Below, one piece after another: positions 47,513 through 56,060 of a stretch of DNA of 56,988 bases; the stretch's first letter is position 1; every line of letters starts with the position of its first letter. Both the position numbers and the translations under genes were made by a program. Location of the stretch: the NCBI GenBank assembly GCA_964538615.1, contig CAZIGK010000013.1:1-56988 (forward strand). The letters are read 5' to 3'. The stretch is from CAZIGK01 sp964538615 (GTDB taxonomy: Bacteria; Pseudomonadota; Alphaproteobacteria; Rickettsiales; RI-342). Below the pieces are notes generated by a model. It made no database searches, had not been told where the DNA came from, and worked only from the letters and a program-made list of their open reading frames with translations.

Positions 47513-49339
47513 TTATGCCGCCTGAACCGCTGCTTTTTCCGCCTCTTCATCCAGTGCTTTTTTAGCGACATGGGAAAGCTGAATATGCACTTCCCGCAGT
47601 GCTTTTTCATTCACGACAGAGGGTGCGTTCATCAATAAATCCTGCCCGTTCTGGTTCAGCGGGAACGCAATAATTTCACGGATATTGGGGGCATCTGCCA
47701 ACAACATGACCATACGGTCAATGCCCGGTGCAATCCCCGCGTGCGGAGGCGCACCAAAGCGGAATGCCTTTAACATGCCACCAAATTCTTTTTCCACCAC
47801 ATCGGCACCATAGCCTGCAATCTCAAAGGCTTTCACCATAATATCCGGCCGATGATTCCGCACCGCCCCACTGGAAAGTTCAATGCCGTTGCATACAATA
47901 TCATATTGGTAGGCAACAATATCCAGCGGTTGCTGGGTTTCCAGTGCTTCCATACCGCCTTGTGGCATAGAGAACGGGTTGTGGCTGAAGGTAATGCCCC
48001 CCAGTTTTTCGTCATATTCATAATAGGGGAAATCCACAATCCAGCAGAACTTATAGATGCCCTGCTCAATAAGTTCCAGATCCTGCCCCAATTTAATCCG
48101 TGCCTGACCCGCCAGTTTCGCTGCTTCCAGCTCCGGCCCACAGGCGAAGAACACCGCGTCTCCTGCTTGTACGTTTGCATCCGCTTTCAGCCTTTGCAAA
48201 CGCTCGCCTTCAATAAACTTGGCAATCGGGCCTTTGCCGTTGCCGTCTGCATCAAGAATCAGGTACCCCAGACCTGCCGCGCCCATCTCTTCACGTGCCC
48301 ATTCGTTCATTTTGTCAAAGAAGCTACGTGGTTGCTCTGCTACGCCTTTCACCGGCACTGCACGCACCACGGCTCCTTTTTCAATGGCTTTGGCGAAAAT
48401 GCCAAACTCTGAACCGCGGAAAACGTCCGTTACATCCGCCAGCACAATCGGGTTGCGCAAATCCGGCTTGTCGGAACCGTACTTCAACATCGCATCCTTG
48501 TAGGTAATCCGCGGGAATGGCGCGGGTGTCACGGTTTTGCCCTGCCCGAACTCGGTAAAAATGGCACTCATGACGGGTTCAATGGCGCTGAACACATCTT
48601 CCTGCGTGGCAAAGGCCATTTCCATATCCAGTTGGTAAAACTCACCTGGGGAGCGATCCGCCCTCGCATCTTCATCCCGGAAGCATGGGGCAATCTGAAA
48701 ATACCGGTCAAAGCCGGAAACCATCAACAATTGCTTGAACTGCTGCGGAGCCTGCGGCAGCGCATAAAACTTGCCCGGATGCAAGCGGGAAGGCACCAGA
48801 AAGTCCCGCGCTCCCTCTGGCGAAGAAGCGGTCAGAATGGGAGTCTGAAACTCCATAAACCCTTGCCCATGCATCAATTCACGAATACGCCGAATCACCG
48901 CAGAACGCAGCATCAGGTTTTTCTGCATGGCCTCCCGGCGCAGATCCAGAAAACGGTAGCGCAAGCGAATATCATCAGAAAGGTCGCGGTCGGCATTCAC
49001 CTGCATGGGCAGAATATCCGCCGCAGATTCCACATGAAACTGGCTGATTTTCACTTCCACCTGACCGGTTGGCAAGGCATCATTCACCGTATCTGCCGCC
49101 CGCGCAACCACCTGCCCTTCAATGGTCACCACACTTTCGTTGCGCACATGGGTGGCGGTATCAAAATGCGCACTATCTGCCTGTAACACACACTGGGTAA
49201 TGCCATAATGATCCCTCAGATCAAGGAACAGCAGGTTCCCGTGGTCACGCTTGCGGTGTACCCAGCCAGAAAGACGAACGGATTGTCCAACATGGTCTTT
49301 GCGCAGTTGGCCGCAGGTATGGGAACGGTATGGATGCAT
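47513..49339 (-). CDS. aspS: Aspartate-tRNA ligase (probably Asp/Asn non-discriminating)
   Basis: Class IIb synthetase charging tRNA(Asp). The 608-aa protein has the anticodon-binding OB fold (LSGWVHRKRDHGNLLFLDLR near residue 24), class II motif 2 FRDEDARADRSPGEFYQLD near 217, the bacterial GAD insert, and motif 3 GIAPGIDRMVMLLAD near 545. RDHG in the OB fold has the histidine reported for non-discriminating AspRS enzymes, where discriminating ones have leucine; such enzymes charge tRNA(Asn) too, with GatCAB completing the reaction. gatCAB and asnS are not in the window. ATG 49339. Confidence 0.97.
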   Translation of the reverse strand: MHPYRSHTCGQLRKDHVGQSVRLSGWVHRKRDHGNLLFLDLRDHYGITQCVLQADSAHFDTATHVRNESVVTIEGQVVARAADTVNDALPTGQVEVKISQFHVESAADILPMQVNADRDLSDDIRLRYRFLDLRREAMQKNLMLRSAVIRRIRELMHGQGFMEFQTPILTASSPEGARDFLVPSRLHPGKFYALPQAPQQFKQLLMVSGFDRYFQIAPCFRDEDARADRSPGEFYQLDMEMAFATQEDVFSAIEPVMSAIFTEFGQGKTVTPAPFPRITYKDAMLKYGSDKPDLRNPIVLADVTDVFRGSEFGIFAKAIEKGAVVRAVPVKGVAEQPRSFFDKMNEWAREEMGAAGLGYLILDADGNGKGPIAKFIEGERLQRLKADANVQAGDAVFFACGPELEAAKLAGQARIKLGQDLELIEQGIYKFCWIVDFPYYEYDEKLGGITFSHNPFSMPQGGMEALETQQPLDIVAYQYDIVCNGIELSSGAVRNHRPDIMVKAFEIAGYGADVVEKEFGGMLKAFRFGAPPHAGIAPGIDRMVMLLADAPNIREIIAFPLNQNGQDLLMNAPSVVNEKALREVHIQLSHVAKKALDEEAEKAAVQAA

Positions 49340-49459
49340 AAGTCAGGGTCCGGATGATTCAAAGCTTGTGGTCAAAAGATTGTCATGTAATAACGCATAC
49401 AGGCGAAATTGCAATCATTCGTCACAGCCAGTAACCCAAGGCGCAGCGCGATAGAGTAT

Positions 49460-50626
49460 ATGACCATTCAGGACTGTTACCACATTGAAACCACCGAAGA
49501 ACTGACCCGTTTTTGCGAAGCAGCCAAAACCTCTCCCATTCTGTGTCTGGATACGGAGTTCCTACGTGAGAAAACCTATTTTCCGCAATTATGCCTGATT
49601 CAGGTGGCCACCCGCAAAGAAGCCGCCACCATTGACCCTTTAAGCAAACAACTGGATCTCTCTCCCCTGCTGGAACTACTGCGGGATAACCGCATCTTAA
49701 AAATCATGCATTCCGCCCGACAGGATTTAGAGATTTTTCATCAGGATTTTCAAACCCTGCCAAGCCCACTATTCGATACCCAAATTGCCGGCATGGTCTG
49801 CGGTTTTGGGGAACAAGTAGGCTATGGCAAACTGGTGGAACAGGCCTTGGGCAAACTGCTGGATAAAAGCCAGCAATTCACTGACTGGTCACGCCGCCCC
49901 TTGCGGGAAAAACAAATTCATTACGCACTGGCAGATGTATTGTACCTGCCAGACCTGTATGACGCCCTGTGCGAACAACTGAACAGTACAGGCCGCACGG
50001 AATGGATTATTGAAGAAACCGAACGCCTGCTGGATGTGGGGCTATATTCCCCCAACCCGCAAGATGCATGGCGAAAACTGAAATTACGCCTGAATACCCC
50101 ACGGTATCTGGCCATTGTACAGGCATTGGCAGAATGGCGGGAAGCCTATGCCGTGAAGCATAATATTCCCCGTGGCTGGGTACTGAAGGATGATACCCTG
50201 CTGGAAATGGCCATCGAGCGCCCCAAAACCGCAGAAGATATGGGAAAATTGCGCGTACCGCCGGGACGCTTAAAGCGAGAAGGCCGCATGGAAGCACTGG
50301 ATGTGCTGGCCAAAGCCATCGCCCTACAGGAAGAGGACTTGCCCAAACCCGTCAAAGGCAAAAAACCGCCACCCAAAACCGCCCTGACCGACCTGCTAAA
50401 ACTGCTGCTGAAATGGCGTGCGGAAGAGCATGGGGTGGCATCTAAACTCATTGCTTCCGCTGAAGAAATGGAACAATTGGCCGCAGATGACACCTGCGAT
50501 ATTGCCGCCCTGCATGGCTGGCGCTACCAGCTCTTCGGGCGGGATGCCCTACGCCTGAAACGTGGCGAAATTACGCTGGCCTGCGATAGTGACGGCAATA
50601 TTCTGTGCCTGGAGCGTGATATTTAA
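49460..50626 (+). CDS. rnd: Ribonuclease D
   Basis: 3-prime exoribonuclease for tRNA and stable RNA maturation. The 388-aa protein has the DEDDy catalytic residues: ILCLDTEFLREKTYFPQL near residue 28, IMHSARQDLEIFHQDF near 82 and YALADVLYLPDLYDAL near 155, followed by the HRDC domains (AEWREAYAVKHNIPRGWVLK near 217). Length fits. ATG 49460 is preferred over a GTG-like start 51 bp upstream. It is divergent from aspS; a weak TTGTCAT motif precedes it, but I do not call it a Pho site. Confidence 0.95.
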   Translation: MTIQDCYHIETTEELTRFCEAAKTSPILCLDTEFLREKTYFPQLCLIQVATRKEAATIDPLSKQLDLSPLLELLRDNRILKIMHSARQDLEIFHQDFQTLPSPLFDTQIAGMVCGFGEQVGYGKLVEQALGKLLDKSQQFTDWSRRPLREKQIHYALADVLYLPDLYDALCEQLNSTGRTEWIIEETERLLDVGLYSPNPQDAWRKLKLRLNTPRYLAIVQALAEWREAYAVKHNIPRGWVLKDDTLLEMAIERPKTAEDMGKLRVPPGRLKREGRMEALDVLAKAIALQEEDLPKPVKGKKPPPKTALTDLLKLLLKWRAEEHGVASKLIASAEEMEQLAADDTCDIAALHGWRYQLFGRDALRLKRGEITLACDSDGNILCLERDI

Positions 50627-50634
50627 CTTTTCTT

Positions 50635-50800
50635 TGGCTTCACTCGGCAGTTTTTTAACTCCCTCCGGCTCGGCCTCCTTGCCGCCGTTCTTGTCCCCAC
50701 CCGCTTGTTGCTCTGGCTCCGCTCGGCTTGCTAGCCTCGCTACGCGTCGGGGCTAAAGCCCCTCTCACTGCGTTCGCTAAAGGGTTCGGACTACTGTCCT
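50635..50800. repeat. Dispersed sequence shared with 190-385
   Basis: GC-rich stretch with blocks CACTCGGCAG, CTCCGGCTCGG, TTGCCGCCGTTCTTGTCCC and CCCCTCTCACT that recur in the region 190-385. No convincing gene. It forms the left flank of the DUF262 gene together with the palindromic element that follows. Confidence 0.5.
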
Positions 50801-50832
50801 CACTTCCCGTCCCTCGCCCCCACAAGGTTCCC

Positions 50833-50939
50833 GTCATGCCTGCGCAGGCAGGCATCCACGGAATCCATCCACCCACAACAAACCCTCGATAAGCCACACC
50901 CCCGCCCCACCATGGATTCCGGGTCTGATGCGGAATGAC
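50833..50939. repeat. Palindromic dispersed element with 65 bp identical to 53431-53495
   Basis: Bounded by GTCATGCC and CGGAATGAC, with an inner palindrome TGCCTGCGCAGGCA. Bases 50873-50937 are identical to 53431-53495 (65 of 65). The two copies lie in the same orientation on either side of the DUF262 gene. Confidence 0.85.
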
Positions 50940-50955
50940 GTACGGGGAAGACAGG

Positions 50956-52791
50956 TTATGCAGCCTGTTGTACTGCTTGTTGCGCACCATCTATTTCCGG
51001 GATGTGCAAAAACCCTATCAATGCACTCACCAAACGTTCCGTTCGCGCCTCTACGATCTCAAGTGTCCACTTGTCATTAGCTTGCACTTCCTGATTCAGG
51101 GTAAGGTGATGGGTATGAATGGTGGAGATTTTGTCACCATATGGCTTGTCAGACAGTTTGCTATTATAGGTCGTCAGGGTCAGATTGCCTAAACTATGTC
51201 CCCAGCTGGCATAATCTTCGTATGTATTTTCATCCATCATATTAACCCAATCCGCTCTATTGTCCCCTCGTGGGTTTTGCGGGGCGATATGCTCTACCGT
51301 GAATTGGAAGCCCTTTGAATGTTGCTTATATAAATCATGACTAAAGCCGTTCCCAACATTTGTTTCCGATTCTAACTGCAATATCGCAAGCAGGTCACGG
51401 GTTAGGCCGGCATTTTCTTCATACATGGCACCTGAGAGTATATCTTGGATGTCAGCGATTTCTGCCAATCCATTCTGGCGAAATATCTGTGCAATGCTCA
51501 GACGTACATCTTCCGTGGTAACCGGATTTTGCATCTGTTGAATGGATTTCATGACACTAATAAAAATATTATCCAATCCGCGTGTATTCGGCTTTCCGCC
51601 CAAATGCCGCCGTATCGCAATTTGTACTAATAGTTTGGCGATGGATTGCTCAACATCTACATCGTTATAGTTTGATTTTAAGAACAATAGCAACTGATAG
51701 CTGGGGGCAAAGCCAATATGGTTGAGATAGACAAGGTAGCGTTTGTCATAGGCAGCCTCGTTATCGTTATCTTTTGTATCAAATGCGTTCACCAATAAGT
51801 TACTGTAAATAGTGGCTTTATTGAAAAAGTCTTTAGCAAAGTTATTTCCGCCAAATAATCCATTATTTCCCTGATAGGTGTTAATAATATCGCCTCTGGC
51901 CAAGTTGTTAAGTTGTTTTGCGCTATAATAATGCCGTAAAAAACGTTCCGGTGTTTGTGAACTATTCGCCGTTAAGGCATCGCTCATGTTCTCCCATTGC
52001 TTAATTTTTTCTTCATCGCCGTTATGCCGTGCAACAAAATTATTTTTCAGCACTTCCATAATGGTTAGGGGGACACCCCGGTTATTCAGGCACTCAAACA
52101 AAGCAACTGCCTGACCATGATTATCCGCACGGATGATGACTAGTTGTAGAGTATAAATTTTTTCGCAAAATGCTTTTGCGTCTTCATAGGTTTGAATATC
52201 TTCATTAATCTTGTTTGTGAAATATTGGTGGCATTTATCTATTTTGCGAGCTTGGTAATATGCAGGCTTTTCAGGATTATTGCCATTATTGCATTGATGA
52301 AGATACGTTAAATCCTCTTCATTGTGATTTTGGGTGGATAGCGTGAGGCGTTTTTTGCCAACTTCTTTATTAACTCCCAATATGGCTCGTAGTGCACCAT
52401 CGCAGTCATTTGCCGCATCTTGTTCCTGGCGATCCAATTGATTGTTCTGCTGTTTTTGCTGTAAAAAGTACCCAAAACGCTGACGCGCAGCCCATGCCAA
52501 AATAAATAGAGTGGTTAGGCGTTGCTGTCCGTCAATCACTTCCATCACGTTGGGCTGGTTGCCTTGTTGTTGTGCTTGCGCGCCGTTCGCTGCATTTTGT
52601 TGGTTTCCTGCAGGCACCACCACCATCGACCCGATGAAGTGCCCCGTATTACCGCTGATGTCGTTGTAAAGTTGCTCCCAATCTTTTTTGTCCCACTTGT
52701 ATGGACGCTGAAAAGGCGGGATTTGAAATGTGGCACTACGATACTGTTGGCCTTCGTATAATTCATGCAGTGTTTTATTGCTGGCTTGCAT
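50956..52791 (-). CDS. DUF262/DUF1524 protein, GmrSD-like type IV restriction enzyme candidate
   Basis: A 611-aa protein with the DUF262 domain (IPPFQRPYKWDKKDWEQLYN near residue 24, then MEVIDGQQRLTTLFIL near 84), a helical middle containing ECLNNRGVPLTIMEVLKN near 230, and a C-terminal DUF1524 HNH-like domain (FTVEHIAPQNPR near 500, then SLGNLTLTTYNSKLSDKPYG near 540). This is the architecture of GmrSD/BrxU-type nucleases, which cut modified phage DNA in a nucleotide-dependent way. Its GC looks clearly lower than in its neighbours, and 65-bp identical repeats flank it, suggesting transfer. ATG 52791 follows AAGG. No partner gene is adjacent. Confidence 0.85.
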   Translation of the reverse strand: MQASNKTLHELYEGQQYRSATFQIPPFQRPYKWDKKDWEQLYNDISGNTGHFIGSMVVVPAGNQQNAANGAQAQQQGNQPNVMEVIDGQQRLTTLFILAWAARQRFGYFLQQKQQNNQLDRQEQDAANDCDGALRAILGVNKEVGKKRLTLSTQNHNEEDLTYLHQCNNGNNPEKPAYYQARKIDKCHQYFTNKINEDIQTYEDAKAFCEKIYTLQLVIIRADNHGQAVALFECLNNRGVPLTIMEVLKNNFVARHNGDEEKIKQWENMSDALTANSSQTPERFLRHYYSAKQLNNLARGDIINTYQGNNGLFGGNNFAKDFFNKATIYSNLLVNAFDTKDNDNEAAYDKRYLVYLNHIGFAPSYQLLLFLKSNYNDVDVEQSIAKLLVQIAIRRHLGGKPNTRGLDNIFISVMKSIQQMQNPVTTEDVRLSIAQIFRQNGLAEIADIQDILSGAMYEENAGLTRDLLAILQLESETNVGNGFSHDLYKQHSKGFQFTVEHIAPQNPRGDNRADWVNMMDENTYEDYASWGHSLGNLTLTTYNSKLSDKPYGDKISTIHTHHLTLNQEVQANDKWTLEIVEARTERLVSALIGFLHIPEIDGAQQAVQQAA

Positions 52792-52889
52792 CGTGCCTTC
52801 CCCGCCTGTTGGTTTTTGATGAGACGATTTTTAGAACGCATGCATTGAATAGTCAACGCCAATGGTTGTGGAGTGACGGTATTTCTCGC

Positions 52890-53003
52890 TCACCCCCACA
52901 ACCACCAACCGCAAAGCAGCCCCATGCCATAACCGGAGGCAGCCATGAGGAGATAAGCAATCAATAACATTCCGCTATCCGGTGGTTGGGTATCGTGGCG
53001 CAT
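52890..53003 (-). CDS. Possible small membrane protein, 37 aa
   Basis: Frame from ATG 53003 (MRHDTQPPDSGMLLIAYLLM) with one membrane helix ending GYGMGLLCGWWLWG and a TGA stop. GGGA lies 9 nt upstream, which is only fair. The frame is open further upstream to a GTG at 53087. No homologue recognised; it could be a remnant of a longer membrane protein. It is the only coding candidate between the DUF262 gene and rsh. Confidence 0.3.
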   Translation of the reverse strand: MRHDTQPPDSGMLLIAYLLMAASGYGMGLLCGWWLWG

Positions 53004-53366
53004 GGTGTGAATCCCGCAAAACATGGTTGTACAAAGCAAAACGGCACCAGCGGTGTCTCCGCAAGTGCCGGGGTGTTCACAAGCCACAACTAGATGGCCG
53101 CGACGCTTTTACTGCGTGCAGCTATTACATAACGCCGCCACCCCGACGCAACAAATGCGTAGGGTGACTGAAAAATGATGACGACAGAGTCACGCTGTCG
53201 CTAGTTGAGAGGTTGTGACGCCCCGGAACCGAATGGCTCCACCCCTCTTGTACCATGCACAGGCAGTTTCGTCATGCGGAAGTTGAGCATGCTTTCCGTT
53301 TTTAGTCATGAGACTGACACGACAACAGGCCTACCGTACTACCTTGCCCGCGCTCCGGCATTTTCT
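53004..53366. other. Gene-free stretch with hairpins
   Basis: No convincing gene in this 360-bp stretch. It holds a GC-rich hairpin CGGCAC...GCGG...CCGC...GTGCCG near 53042-53070 and a second, CGACAG/CTGTCG, near 53191-53210. I see no match to tmRNA, SRP RNA, RNase P RNA or tRNA. It could hold an unrecognised RNA or be the remnant of an inserted element. Confidence 0.3.
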
Positions 53367-53495
53367 GTCATTCCGTACCGCGAACGCCAATGAGCATGAT
53401 ATGGATGATCGTGATACGGAATCCATGCATCCACAACAAACCCTCGATAAGCCACACCCCCGCCCCACCATGGATTCCGGGTCTGATGCGGAATG
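53367..53495. repeat. Palindromic dispersed element, full copy
   Basis: Begins GTCATTCCGTAC, continues with a loop containing an extra segment (gagcatgatatggatgat), TACGGAATCCAT, and the linker ending CGGAATG. Bases 53431-53495 are identical to 50873-50937. It is the right flank of the DUF262 region, upstream of rsh. Confidence 0.85.
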
Positions 53496-53680
53496 GCAAG
53501 GGGAGGGGATGACGAAGGAGAAAACTTCACGCGCACCATCTTTACCCTTTTGTAAATGCTCATGGCTATGTTGACTGGTGCATGGTAGAATGCTGCAATG
53601 CAAAACAACGCGCCATTTTCATGGCAGAAAAGATACACTATTCGAGGCTGGATGTGACAAATCTTGAAGGGGCAGTCTCC

Positions 53681-55906
53681 ATGCAGGGGACAACGGCGCT
53701 CACGGCGCTGGCGGCAAAAAGCAGTAGCATGCAGGATGACGGGTTATTGCCTGTAGAAGCTCTGCTGGAGCGTATTCAGAAATACAACCCCAACTGCGAT
53801 GCAGCACGCATTCGCAAAGCCTATGATTTTGGTTTCAAAGCCCATGATGGACAGGTGCGGGCATCTGGCGAGCCTTATTTTTCTCACCCGGTGGCGGTGG
53901 CGTACTCTCTGGCGGATATGAAGCTGGATGACAACACCATCATCACCGCCATGCTGCATGATACGGTGGAAGATACGGATGTCACGCTGTCCGATCTGGA
54001 AAAAGAATTCGGCAAAGATGTGCGCAATCTGGTGGATGGGGTGACCAAACTCTCCAAGCTGGAACATAAATCCGATGAATTGCGGCAGGCAGAAAACTTC
54101 CGCAAGCTGGTGGTCGCCATGTCGGAGGATATTCGCGTATTGCTGGTGAAGCTTGCCGACCGCCTGCATAACATGCAAACCATCCATTACATTCGCAAAC
54201 CGGAAAAACGCGCCCGTATCGCCCACGAAACGCTGGAAATTTATGCGCCGCTGGCAGAGCGTATCGGCATGCGGCATTTTAAGGAAGAATTGCAGGATCT
54301 CTCGTTTGAACAAATTAACGAGGAAGCGCGGGAATCCATCATCACCCGCCTGCAATACCTGCGGGAAGAGGGCAAAACCACCGTTGATAAAATCCTCACC
54401 GAGCTTAAACGCACCATTGCAGATGGTACCGGCCTGAATGTGCTGGTGACGGGGCGGGAGAAAAAACCCTACTCTATCTGGAAAAAGATGGAGATGAAGG
54501 ATATCAGCTTCGAGCAACTTTCGGATATCATGGCCTTCCGGGTACTAGTGGAAGATGTTGGGCAATGTTATCAGGTATTAGGGGCAGTGCATTCTGCCTA
54601 CCATATGGTGCCGGATCGCTTTAAGGATTATATCTCTACGCCAAAGCCAAACGGCTATCGCTCCCTGCATACTACGGTGATTGGCCCTTCCAATAACCGT
54701 ATTGAAGTGCAAATTCGCACGCACGAGATGCACCAGTTCGCCGAATACGGGGTCGCCGCCCACTGGAGTTACAAACAAGGGGCGGATGCCAAGGTTGCGG
54801 GCAACCAGTTCCGCTGGCTGCGGGAATTGATTGAGCTACTGGAACATAGCTCGGATGCCACCGATTTTCTGGAACATACCAAGCTGGAAATGTACCACGA
54901 TCAGGTGTTCTGCTTCTCCCCCAAGGGAGATGTCATCGCCTTGCCGAAAGGCTCCACCCCGGTGGATTTTGCCTTTGCCGTGCATTCCGCCGTGGGGTTG
55001 ACCTGTGTGGGCGCCAAAGTCAATGGCCGCATTGTGCCCTTGCGTTACCAGCTTAAAAACGGCGATCAGGTAGAAATTCACCGCTCCAAGGCGCAAGCCC
55101 CCTCCCCCAGTTGGGAGCGTTTTGTGGTCACTGCCAAGGCGCGCTCAGAAATTCGACGGTTTGTGCGCACCCAACAGCGGGAAGAATATATCCGCCTTGG
55201 TCAGGGCATTCTGGCCAAAACCTTCCGGCAATATGGCCATGACCTGACCGATAAGCTGCTGGAACCCGCCGTTAAAATACTGCGCAAAGACCGCGCAGAA
55301 GATATCTATGCTGATGTGGGAGAGGGATTGCTCACCCGGCAACAGGTGGTGGATGCCGTACTGCCCGGTGAAAAAGCCAAAGCCGAACAGGAACGCAAAA
55401 AAAATACTCTCGTTAACCGCTTCAAGAAAAAAGAATCTGCCCCCAGCAACCGTCATGCCCTGCCCATTCGCGGCCTGATTCCCGGTTTGGCCGTGCATTA
55501 TGCGGGTTGCTGCCACCCCATTCCCGGAGATCGCATTGTGGGCATTGTGACCACCGGACGAGGGGTCACCATTCACACAATTGATTGTGAAACACTGGAA
55601 AATTATACCGATCACCCGGAACGCTGGCTGGATGTCGCATGGGACGCGGAAGGTAGTGACGCCTTCAAACATGTCGGGCGGCTGCGCATTCAGTTAGTCC
55701 ACGAAACTGGCGCACTGGCCGGTGTGATGAACGTGATTGCACAGGATTATGGCAATGTGGTGAACCTGAAAATCCTCAACCGCTCTGCCGATTTATTTGA
55801 ATTCATGGTGGATGTGGAAGTGGATAACGTGCGCCACCTGAACAATATTATTGCCGCTCTGCGCGCCAAGCCTTCCGTGCAATCTGTAGAACGGCATAGT
55901 AGTTAA
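53681..55906 (+). CDS. rsh: Bifunctional (p)ppGpp synthetase/hydrolase Rsh
   Basis: Single RelA/SpoT homologue controlling the stringent response. The 741-aa product has the HD hydrolase with PYFSHPVAVAY near residue 45 and MLHDTVEDTDVTLSDLE near 75 (HD intact), KLADRLHNMQTI near 148, the synthetase region RFKDYISTPKPNGYRSLHT near 317, the TGS domain CFSPKGDVIALPKGSTPVDF near 410, and a C-terminal ACT domain. Both activities are predicted. I take ATG 53681 (GAAGGGG about 8 nt upstream); ATGs at 53582, 53621 and 53729 are possible. Repeats lie upstream; a prepilin gene follows. Confidence 0.95.
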   Translation: MQGTTALTALAAKSSSMQDDGLLPVEALLERIQKYNPNCDAARIRKAYDFGFKAHDGQVRASGEPYFSHPVAVAYSLADMKLDDNTIITAMLHDTVEDTDVTLSDLEKEFGKDVRNLVDGVTKLSKLEHKSDELRQAENFRKLVVAMSEDIRVLLVKLADRLHNMQTIHYIRKPEKRARIAHETLEIYAPLAERIGMRHFKEELQDLSFEQINEEARESIITRLQYLREEGKTTVDKILTELKRTIADGTGLNVLVTGREKKPYSIWKKMEMKDISFEQLSDIMAFRVLVEDVGQCYQVLGAVHSAYHMVPDRFKDYISTPKPNGYRSLHTTVIGPSNNRIEVQIRTHEMHQFAEYGVAAHWSYKQGADAKVAGNQFRWLRELIELLEHSSDATDFLEHTKLEMYHDQVFCFSPKGDVIALPKGSTPVDFAFAVHSAVGLTCVGAKVNGRIVPLRYQLKNGDQVEIHRSKAQAPSPSWERFVVTAKARSEIRRFVRTQQREEYIRLGQGILAKTFRQYGHDLTDKLLEPAVKILRKDRAEDIYADVGEGLLTRQQVVDAVLPGEKAKAEQERKKNTLVNRFKKKESAPSNRHALPIRGLIPGLAVHYAGCCHPIPGDRIVGIVTTGRGVTIHTIDCETLENYTDHPERWLDVAWDAEGSDAFKHVGRLRIQLVHETGALAGVMNVIAQDYGNVVNLKILNRSADLFEFMVDVEVDNVRHLNNIIAALRAKPSVQSVERHSS

Positions 55907-55972
55907 CGCCGTTTTCTCACAAAATTGCGCAAAAACACCTGCCATTGTTTCATTTTACAACAAATGCACACC

Positions 55973-56022
55973 CATTTTGTTAATAATTTAATAATTTAAC
56001 TATTATTTAAGTTAACAAAATG
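55973..56022. promoter_or_regulatory. AT-rich inverted repeat upstream of the prepilin gene
   Basis: CATTTTGTTAA and TTAACAAAATG are a perfect 11-bp inverted repeat around 28 AT-rich bases that are themselves partly symmetric (TAATTTAATAA, TTATTTAAG). It ends 38 bp before the start codon. It could be a regulator site or a promoter region; it is not a terminator, because no GC-rich stem is present. Confidence 0.4.
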
Positions 56023-56060
56023 TAACCTTACTCTGGCGAACCCACAGCCGGAGATAACCT

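Noticed and set aside
49368..49386. TGGTCAA-AAGA-TTGTCAT before rnd
   Set aside because: Only one unit matches well and the -10 is unclear; the downstream gene is a housekeeping nuclease. Left as a weak coincidence.
53004..53366. Possible tmRNA, SRP RNA or other structured RNA
   Set aside because: Hairpins are present, but none of the conserved motifs (tRNA-like acceptor arm, GGAAG of SRP RNA) are found; kept only as a gene-free stretch.
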